64,000 nucleotides of DNA. Source: Zoroaster sp. YZ-2022. Its lineage: Eukaryota; Echinodermata; Asteroidea; Forcipulatida; Zoroasteridae. Shown one piece after another: positions 56,306 through 64,000 of this stretch. Numbering within the stretch: position 1 is the stretch's first letter; each line of letters opens with the position of its first letter. The stretch lies in contig CM055834.1 of the NCBI GenBank assembly GCA_029582265.1, forward strand, positions 3,224,001-3,288,000, written 5' to 3'. The position numbers and the translations under genes are program-made. The notes beneath the pieces were generated by a model that worked only from the letters and a program-made list of their open reading frames with translations, had not been told where the DNA came from and did no database searches.

Positions 56306-57608
56306 TGGGGCGATATACAGGAAAATAATAATTCTGCCAAGAAGCTTAGCAGAAACCGTATAACAAATTCAATAGCAGGTCAATCAAAATCAGATGTTGA
56401 TTGAAATCAGAAAAATCAAGATCAGTATTTATATTATTATTATTTTATTTATTTATTTTGTTTTGTAATCAGATCAAGAACATTTAGATCAAGAATGAAT
56501 AATTTGTTTGACACAATATCAGTTCAAGTGAAAAGACTATCCAATAATGAAAGATCATACAAATTAATCAACAATAAGTGATAGAAAACTCTGCAATGTG
56601 TGAATCAATACCAATTATGGACAGTGTAAATCCAATCCTCAATCCTCTAATTTAACAGAATTGAAGTAAACTTGGATCAGGATTTTTTTTTACAAACTCC
56701 AGATGCGCTTCTAGAAAAAAAAATACTCAAAGAGTAAATCTAGAAAATCTAACTGAGTAGTACCAGCAATCACATATCAAGATCCAACTTGTACAAAAAT
56801 AGTATATTTGTCTTGTGTACTAAGTGATACTTAACCAAACAAAGTCAATTGAATTTCAAAAGAAACAGTATCGATCTTCTTGTAACTGATACACTTAATC
56901 TAATTGTGGTACTTAATGGATAATAATAGCACTTGACTCAATTATAGTAATGGATTATTGTACAACTATTATGTAACAGTACTAGGCTTTAAATCTTACT
57001 AGAATCTCACTACAACTCGGCAATAGCAAAACACCTGAAATGCAATACTGTTTACTGTTTCTATGGAAACTTACAGAGTTTTGAAACAGAAGTTGACGAT
57101 AGACTTATGGCTTGGTGATGTCTTGACCAGTGCTTGGTATACAGGTAGCTGTCTTGCGCGATCGTTTCAATGTTCAGTTCTTGAAAATCTTGGAAAAATA
57201 TTCGACACAGAGGAAAATACTCGCTGACGAAGATCGAAATGTTCGCGAAAGCCAAGTGGCGGAAGACAAGTTCACATCAGGGTTTAAAGGCGACGATCTG
57301 AAGGTATAATAACAGTTATGTTGGCTCACAGACAAACATTTATTTGTTAAAGTCTACCAAGGCTCATGGGGGTACGCTACGCTCACTCAGGCCATAGACT
57401 TGGCCGTCGGTCATCGGGATCACTGGGTTATAGTTGATCAGCACGGCCAGCTTCCTTCAGCGACGTGAGGCTTCCTGGGCTTTGATTTTAACGCCGGTTG
57501 TCCAGATGTCTAGGGTATGGTAGGGCACAATCCTTAGATTGCCGTAGTTTGTCTGCCGTAGTGTGCCTCTACCCGGATCTTCCACCAATGTGACACTCAG
57601 TATAATAC
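56306..57608. other. Gypsy 5' untranslated region
   Basis: AT-rich leader between the 5' LTR and gag, with no supported gene. The frame at 57061-57255 has no recognisable domain. Confidence 0.6.
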
Positions 57609-58382
57609 GGTCGGGTCGTTGAAAGATAGAGGCATTGGACGGCGACAAATTCTGTGTTCTGTTGTTTTATTCTGAAAACTGAAAACGATATGAAGACGAA
57701 GACGTGTTAATGGGTCTTCGACAGAAAACAGTATATAGGTAGAACAATTTAATTAAAGCGTTTCAAAATACAAAGAACAATAAAAGGGTTATTTAATTAC
57801 ACAATTATCTGCAGTTCGCGCCAAAAACCTAGGCAGCGTCCGCCATCTTCATTAATCATAAAATAATGCAAACTAAGTAAAATGAATCGAGAATAAGTCT
57901 TGAGAGATAACTGTTTAAGCAATAAAGCACTGGTGAATCTCCTTTGTGAAATAATATGAAAGAGTTTGTCTTAAGGACATTTAAGATGATCGCAAGCTCC
58001 GACAATCTTTTGCTTAATAACGAATTCTAAATACATCAATAATTAAGGAAATAATAGCAAATAATCACTAAATGAAAGTATTAATGTTGATGAAATTGTA
58101 GATCTAAGTTTAGATAAATTATATCTTTGAAATATAAGTTGAAAATATAATAAAAGAGTATTACCTGAAAACGATATGAAGACGAAGACGTGTTAATGGG
58201 TCTTCGACAGAAAACAGTATGAAGGTACAGTGGAAGCGCGCGATAGAAATGCAATCGTAGAGGGCGCTTCCCTAATTTGAATAATAATGTAGTAAGGAAA
58301 TGATTACGTAATAAAGGTAAGTATGAGCTAACAAATAAACGGGGGTGTTAAATTCTAACTTAATAATTTCTAAGCCGTCACA
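57609..58382 (-). repeat. 5' LTR of the Gypsy element
   Basis: Copy of 48591-49363. On the minus strand it is followed by ATTGGTGGAAGATCCGG, a candidate primer-binding site. Confidence 0.9.
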
Positions 58383-58912
58383 TACACAAGGCAGGTAACC
58401 CGGGTCGTCCCATTGTGTCGGGTAATGGTAGCCCAAAAGAACGTATATCTGAGTTCGTTGACAGCTACCTCAACCCTCTGGTCTCTCATATCCCTTCATT
58501 TATACAGGACACTACGGACTTCCTCCGTAAACTAGATATTATACATCAAATACCCAAATCTGCCCTCCTTGTCACTCTGGATGTTTCCTCCTTATATACT
58601 AACATCCCCATGGCGAAGGCATAAGTGCATGTGCCAACGCTCTCAGATCCAACAAACAAACCAAACCTTCTGTGAGACACCTCACAGATCTTATCCGACA
58701 TATACTGACCAAAAATAATTTCACGTTCCTAGACAGAAACTTTCTCCAGGTACAAGGTACAGCAATGGGCACTAAGATGGCACCATCATACGCTAATCTG
58801 TTTATGTCCGACCTTGAAGACAGATTGCTATCTTCTGCCCCCACCGTCTAATATGGTGGACATTTATTGACGATATCTTCTCCATCTGGTGTGGTGGCCA
58901 AGATAGCCTAGA
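58383..58912 (+). pseudogene. Penelope-like reverse transcriptase core, frame-shifted
   Basis: Continues the Penelope frame after the Gypsy insertion: GNPGRPIVSGNGSPKERISE, SALLVTLDVSSLYTNIP (the palm A-type Asp), then a frame change near 58,612, VQGTAMGTKMAPSYANLFM (motif B type) and TFIDDIFSIW (the catalytic DD, about 58,865). It ends at the non-LTR insertion. Confidence 0.8.
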
Positions 58913-58917
58913 TGAAT

Positions 58918-60321
58918 AGTGCCCAGGCATTTGATACTATCGACCATCAAATATTATTGCATAAACTCTCACCTTATGGTATCAGAGGAATTCCTCTTGA
59001 GTGGTTTAGGAGCTATCTTTCCAATAGATCACAGTTCTGTCACTTTAATGGTATAAATTCAAATTCTGGTATTCTTACTCATGGCATACCACAGGGATCC
59101 ATCCTTGGGCCATTGCTTTTTATGTTATATATTAACGACTTTGAAAATTCTTCTAGTGTGCTTTCATTTATATTGTTTGCTGATGACTCCAATTTTTTTT
59201 TTCTCATAGTGACATTAATCACCTTGTGCACACAGTTAACAATGAGCTTAATCTGCAAATTGGTTCACAGTCAATAGGCTATCCCTTAATACTGCCAAAA
59301 CAAACTACATGTTATTTAGTAATTCTGCCAGTGACCTTCCAGGTGAAGTCAAGAGTAATGATTCCATCATTAAACAAACTAATTGTTGTAAATTTTTGGG
59401 ATTATTTATTGATTGTGGGCTAACATGGAAAAGTCATATCGATTATATTTGTAAAATTATCGCTCGGAACATTGGTGTTATTAATAGGATAAACATTTTT
59501 TTCCCGGACCCGTTCTTGATTCTCTGTATAATACCCTGGTTGTATCTTATATTAATTATGGGATACTTGCATGGGGAGGTAGCTCTAACAAAAATTTTAA
59601 CAGAAACGGGCCCTTCGTATCAATTTCTCAGATTTTAATGCACATACGGATCCCCTATTCTTAAAACATAAAACTTTAAAACTCAAGGATGCTTGGGTCC
59701 CTCATTATCAGCTTGGGTACCAACTCACCAGTAATAATTTACCTTCTTCCATTAAAAGTATTTTTTCCGGAATTTTTAAATTCATTCTCACTTCACTCGT
59801 CAAACCTCAAATTTTCACATTCTATATACGAGGGACCCATGCTTTGGAACTCAATTACTGGCAAACTTAAATCCTCAAAAAACATTTCTACTTTTAAGCG
59901 TATATACAAATATATTATGTTGGAAGCTTATCGCTGAATCTCTGTAATGCAATTGTTCATTTTAAATTCAGTTCGCTGGCCTATTGTATTGTGTAGTCCA
60001 TGCCCCTAGGTACATGTCTGTTTTTGTTTGTTCACATTAGTTTAAATTAGTTTTTGTAAGCAACATGTGCATTGAGTCCTGTTATTTTGTCCTCCCAATG
60101 GTATGCTCTTTTTTATTTCTTTTTCTATAGGCCAATGTACGTGCTTGCTTAATATAGGGACCATTGTCTACAAGCTTTGCTTCTTAATGGATCCCTCTGC
60201 AGTATCACATTTACTTTATTCACATGTTTATATATGTCATTTACATGTAACTTTCTGTGATTAACTTTCTGTGGTTTAAAACTGTGGAAATAAAATAAAC
60301 CTGAAAAATAAACCTGAAACC
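58918..60321 (+). mobile_element. 5'-truncated non-LTR retrotransposon inserted in Penelope
   Basis: [40 protein letters not shown] and LFADDSNFFF are reverse transcriptase motifs of a CR1/Jockey-type element. Coding decays into several frames, with a C-terminal part to 59,937. The 3' end is an A-rich tail with repeated AAACCTGAA. TGAAT at 58,913-58,917 and 60,322-60,326 fits a 5-bp duplication. Confidence 0.85.
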
Positions 60322-60324
60322 TGA

Positions 60325-61335
60325 ATTCATCAACTACATTAATTCATTCCATGCCACCATCGAGTTCACTGCTAACTACTCTCCCAATAGCGTGAACTTC
60401 CTAGACGTCACCATCAACAAATCCCCACAGGGCATCTCGACTTATGTCTATTGTAAACCCACTGACACTCATCAACACCTCCTTTCTGACAGCTGCCACC
60501 CCAAGCACTGCAAAGAGGCCATTGCCTACAGTCAAGCCCTCCGTATAAGACGTATCTGTTCCACTGATACCTTATACAGGAAACGGTCGTCTGAACTGAG
60601 GCAACACGTTGTATCCCGGGGTCATAGCAACGTAGGGTCCAACTAGCTATCAACAGGGCCCTCTGTATCCCCCGTACCACCCTCTTGGCTACCCGAGTTC
60701 CCCTGGTCACTACTTATCACCCCAGATTACTCAGACTTTCATCTATCGTAAATGATAACATGGCTATTTTACACTTCTCCGATAGGTTACGCTAAGCCAT
60801 CCCTGAGCCCCCTTTGATTGCTTTCCGTCGCCCCCGTAACCTCGGTGATATATTGGTTCGGGCTAGGTTCCCTAGCACTAACAGTGACCTTAACATCACT
60901 GATCATGAATCACCACAGGGGTGCTCTAAGTGTAACCGCTCGAGATGCAAAACCTGTTTGTATCTCAAACCTGCTCAGAAGGTGAAAAGCCACAGTACTG
61001 GTCTCACCTACACAATCAGAACTAAATCCCAGTGTGACACACCCAATGTTATATATGTAATCTCATGTAAAAGATGTGGTATACAATATATAGGGGAGAC
61101 AAAGACCAAATTGTGTCTCCGCTTTGCCAACCATGTTTCCTCTGTGAAAACTAAAAAACCCTACCCTGTGGCTATCCATTTTAACAGCCCTAATCATAGC
61201 ATTAATGATGTTGAAATTGTAATTGAAGCCTGCACTAGCAATGATACACATCGCAAACTTAGGGAGTCACACTGGATATATCAACTGAAAACACTTCAAC
61301 CCTATGGCCTCAATATCAACACAGGTATCAAATAA
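60325..61335 (+). pseudogene. Penelope-like C-terminus with GIY-YIG endonuclease
   Basis: The RT end (VNFLDVTINKSPQG, VYCKPTDTHQHLL, PKHCKEAIAYSQALRIRRIC) is in the 60392 frame. After frame changes (about 60,640), the 60814-61335 frame holds the Cys cluster GCSKCNRSRCKTC and the GIY-YIG nuclease: VIYVISCKRCGIQYIGETKT, then LCLRFANH and the end ESHWIYQL. In this family the nuclease nicks target DNA to prime reverse transcription. Confidence 0.85.
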
Positions 61336-61339
61336 CCCA

Positions 61340-61790
61340 GCTACCTTTACCTATTTCCAGGCATTTGTTGTAACCTTTAATTTTTTCAGGATTTTGTCCT
61401 AACCTGTTCTATTTTCAGGTAGTTGTCTTAACCTGTTCCTTTTTCAGGTATTTGCTTTAACCTGGTTTTTTTTCCAGCTATTTGTTTTAACCCGTTCTTT
61501 TTTCAGGTATTTGCTTTAACCTGTTCTCTTTTCAGGTATTTGTTTCAACCTGTACTCCTTTCGGGTATCTGTTTTAACCTGTTCTCTTTTCAAGTATTTG
61601 TTTTAACCTGTTACTTTTCAGGTCTTTGTCCCAACCTGTTCTATTTTCAGGTATCTGTTTTAACCTGTTCTCTTTTCAGGTATTTGTTTTAACCTTCGTT
61701 CTATTTTCAGGTATTTGTTTTAACCTGTTACTTTTCAGGTCTATGTCCTAACCTGTTCTATCTTCAGGTATTTGCTTTAACCTGTTGCTT
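61340..61790 (+). repeat. Short tandem repeats near the Penelope 3' end
   Basis: Diverged units of about 27 bp, TTTTCAGGTATTTGTTTTAA followed by CCTGTTCT. The same unit type occurs at 47,140-47,430. Confidence 0.85.
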
Positions 61791-62214
61791 TATCTTATCT
61801 TGTATACTTTTACATTTTTTCAAACTGTCTCTCATAAGACTATTTTAATTTAGCTATTTACACCCACACACCAACTCCTCAATTTGTAAGGCTAAAAAAA
61901 AACCTTTTTTGTTGTCGTATCCCTTTGTGTATTGTCCTATGTTTATGCCAGCTTTACTAAAAGCTGCCACCTCGACGTATCGTGTGGCTCAATAATCCCT
62001 CCTTTACCCTACACCATAAGCTGCCACATCTACTTATTGTGTGACTCAATAATCCCCCCTTTGTTCACTTCTGATACTCCTATTGGCATTTTCTAGACTG
62101 ATGCTTATCTTTAATTGGTCACTATTTTCCCGCCTTTTTTGGATCCCGCCCCATGATCCTTTGCTTTCCCTTTTCCCTATAAATGGATGAGTTTTTATGT
62201 TGTACTTTGTCAAA

Positions 62215-62253
62215 GCCTCTGATGAAGGTCCGGATTGGATCGAAAGCTAAGGC
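62215..62253 (+). ncRNA. Hammerhead ribozyme core of the Penelope element
   Basis: Stem I strands GCCT (62215-62218) and AGGC (62250-62253), the core CTGATGA (62219-62225), stem II GGTCC/GGATC (62227-62231 and 62237-62241, loop GGATT, one G.U pair) and GAAA (62242-62245), then GCTA with the predicted cut after A (62249). AGCT around stem III is palindromic, as in the minimal type I hammerheads known from Penelope-like elements, which act as dimers. The left end of the same element begins with the sequence just after this cut. Confidence 0.8.
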
Positions 62254-62268
62254 CACCCTCCCGATTTA

Positions 62269-62276
<8 letters not shown>

Positions 62277-62342
<66 letters not shown>
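62277..62342. repeat. (TA)n microsatellite
   Basis: About 33 TA units, the insertion site of the following mariner-like element, which uses TA targets. Confidence 0.95.
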
Positions 62343-62346
<4 letters not shown>

Positions 62347-64000
62347 TGCGTATCAAAAAAGGTAATCCGAATTCAGGGCGTTAATATGCCAAGGTTATTT
62401 AGTTTGACAATTTACATGTAGTGTACCAAAGAAGAGGAACTCCTCAGCTTTCCATTGATACCTGTGTCGATCCATTGCTGTCACACATGGCCGAGTACAT
62501 TGTTATTGAAAATGGCAAATTCAAATCGCATTTTTGCAAGTTTGGGTAATCAGTTCAAGGCAGTCTGAAATGGACGCATCACTTGACTGCCTAGATGATT
62601 ATGTAAGATTTTTAAGCTGGTGCGGTAATCGTCTGTTACGACATCCTTTTCTTCAAGTTGGGTATTTAAGAAGGGCCTGGGTTTAGGGACAGGTAGTTGG
62701 AAAGATGGTACAACTAACGACTGAACAGCGAGTTTTCGTGATTACAACATTTCACCAAACTCACAGTTTGCAGCAAACTCGCGATGCTTTCAGGGAACGT
62801 TTCCCAGAACGGGAGCCCCAGCAGCCAAAACCATCTGGGCGAATGTTAGAAAATATCAAGAGTATGGCACTAGCCTCAACCGCAACAAGGGGAATTCTGG
62901 CAGGAGGCGCACCGGGCGATCAGAAGGAACATTGCAGCAGTAAGGCAGCAACTTTTGGAGCATCCTAGGGACACCAGCGCAAGGCGAAATGGGCTGAGAT
63001 TGCCTTCGGCGACATTCAACAGAATCACGAGATTGGACCTCCACCAGCATCCATATCGGATTCACATCCGACATCAACTTACGCCAGGAGATTTTGCTAG
63101 AAGGCTGGCGTTTGCCAGATGGTTGATAGCCCGTACCGAGAGAGATGTCAATTTTCTGCGGAATCTCGTAATCGGCGACGAAGCTGCTTTCTCCATGAAC
63201 GGCAAGGTCAATACGCATAATGTTCTTGAATATGCACCAGCAAGACACCCCCCAGAATTCAATTTTGAGGTTAACATGAGTCGACAAAAGTGGACTGTTT
63301 GGTTAGGACTTTGTGGAAGTGGTCAGCTGATCGGACCGTTTTTCTTTCAAAGGAATGTCAATGGTAACATGTATCTGCAGATGCTCAATGATAACGTTTT
63401 ACCGCAGCTGCAGGAACACTTTGAGCGACAGGTTCGTGGGGTCTTCAGACAACTCTGGTGGGCCCAAGATGGCGCCCCAGCACATCGCCTTATCGCTGTC
63501 CGAGATCGTCTGAGGGAACTCTTTGGCGAACGAGTCATCGCCGTCAACCATGAGGTGGAATGGCCACCAAGATCACCTGACCTCACACCATGTGACTATT
63601 TCCTTTGGGGACATTTGAAGAACAAGGTATTTGCAACTCCTCCCCTGATCTTGATGAATTGCAGGGCCGTATTCGAAATGAAGTGGATGCTTTACGCAAT
63701 AATCCGGCTATGGTGAGACGAGCAGTGCAGGACATGCTCCGTCGCTGTCAGCTTTGTGTCGAAAGGGAGGTGGACATGTTGAAGGTGTGGGTGCATAAAG
63801 GGCAATGTTAGAAGAGATTCTTCTTGAATAATGTCCAGTCATTCCTAAAGAAAATCTGGTTTATCATACTGACTTTCACTAATTATCCTGCCTTGCACTG
63901 ATTACCCAAACTTGCAAAAATGCGATTTGAATTTGTCATTTTCAATAACAATGTACTCGGTCATGTGTGACAGCAATGGGTCAATAAATGTATCAATGGA
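62343..64000 (+). mobile_element. Mariner/Tc-like DNA transposon, right end outside the window
   Basis: Starts in the TA repeat with CAGTGCGTATCAAAAAAGGT. Sequence at about 62,457-62,550 (ATTGCTGTCACACATGGCCG, TTTTTGCAAGTTTGGGTAAT) is repeated in reverse complement at about 63,900-63,990, so long inverted repeats of at least 100-200 bp flank a transposase gene. The last part of the right repeat is cut off by the window. Confidence 0.8.
62705..63811 (+). pseudogene. Mariner/IS630-type transposase, frame-shifted
   Basis: ATG 62,705 starts a helix-turn-helix part (TTEQRVFVITTFHQTHS). A frameshift near 62,840-62,960 leads into the catalytic frame 62955-63716: VIGDEAAFSMNG, WWAQDGAPAHR and WPPRSPDLTPCDYFLW carry the three acidic residues, with 36 residues between the second and third (DD36D). 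The C-terminus (RIRNEVDALRNNPAMV) lies in another frame (63605-63811), so a second frameshift falls near 63,640. Not active as it stands. Confidence 0.8.

Larger units (their letters stand above)
48591..58382 (-). mobile_element. Ty3/Gypsy LTR retrotransposon, nearly complete, young
   Basis: Two LTRs (48591-49363 and 57609-58382), with about eleven differences between them by eye. A polypurine tract (AAAAAGGGGAATAA on the minus strand) abuts the 3' LTR. Minus-strand order is gag (56305-54974), zinc knuckle, protease (54901-54587), then RT, RNase H and integrase (53202-49924). ATAC at both outer borders, matching the interrupted Penelope codons, fits a short target-site duplication. A dimeric SINE sits between protease and RT. 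Confidence 0.9.
47037..62275 (+). mobile_element. Penelope-like element, split by a Gypsy and a non-LTR insertion
   Basis: The left end (A-GACCACCCTCCCGATTTAAT) matches the sequence just after the predicted hammerhead cleavage site at the right end (AGGCCACCCTCCCGATTTAA, 62,250), so the element starts exactly at a ribozyme cut. Coding runs 47446-48590, 58383-58905, 60325-61335, with a reverse transcriptase (core at 58.7-58.9 kb) and a C-terminal GIY-YIG nuclease. Related tandem repeats (TTTCAGGTATTTGTTTTAAC) lie on both sides (47,140-47,430 and 61,340-61,790). Two later insertions, 48591-58382 and 58918-60321, break it. Confidence 0.85.

Noticed and set aside
57061..57255. Gene in the Gypsy leader
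   Set aside because: Short, no domain, and located in the 5' untranslated region of the element.

Overview
This is eukaryotic DNA from an animal, most likely a marine invertebrate. Its genes are split by GT/AG introns, and most of the window is nested transposons. tRNA-derived SINEs, Penelope, Ty3/Gypsy, hAT, Harbinger-like, mariner-like and non-LTR elements are all present. I cannot fix the phylum; the SINE and repeat style would suit an echinoderm, hemichordate or mollusc. Host genes are a CIDE-N-domain gene with neighbouring multi-copy-family fragments on the + strand (about 0-5.8 kb) and a GABA-B-type receptor gene on the - strand (exons between 33.45 and 40.63 kb).

The centre (about 6.1-28.6 kb) is an endogenised, decayed Polinton/Maverick-like (virus-like) element. 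It carries a protein-primed-type family B DNA polymerase (24.7-28.5 kb, -), a packaging-type ATPase (16.5-17.1 kb, +, intact), two versions of a conserved structural cassette (13.1-16.5 kb and 18.8-22.95 kb), several small membrane or coiled-coil proteins, a small Cys-rich protein and a DUF3102-like protein. I found no retroviral-type integrase, no adenain-like protease and no Polinton capsid signature that I recognise, so it may be a distinct lineage. Almost every gene except the ATPase is broken. Two minisatellites (12-bp then 23-bp units) lie exactly between the cassette copies, and a roughly 92-bp hairpin-bearing tandem repeat separates the second copy from the polymerase.

A 3,051-bp tyrosine-recombinase element with textbook split direct repeats (A1...B1A2...B2, DIRS/Ngaro type) but no reverse transcriptase sits inside one structural gene at 9,039-12,089. 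A non-LTR fragment interrupts the second cassette copy.

From 28.6 to 33.4 kb there is non-coding DNA with decayed non-LTR remnants. In the GABA-B-type receptor gene the exon encoding transmembrane helix 2 is split by two adjacent Harbinger-like elements that share ATT duplications. From 40.9 to 46.8 kb come SINE and repeat DNA, a 740-bp (TTTTTA/TTA)n microsatellite, a hAT element nested in a larger inverted-repeat element, and a non-LTR tail.

From 47.04 to 62.27 kb lies one Penelope-like element. It is recognisable by its reverse transcriptase, GIY-YIG nuclease and a hammerhead ribozyme core, and it is split by a nearly complete young Ty3/Gypsy element (48,591-58,382, itself hit by a dimeric tRNA-Leu SINE) and by a non-LTR element (58,918-60,321). 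The window ends in a mariner-like element inserted in a TA repeat.
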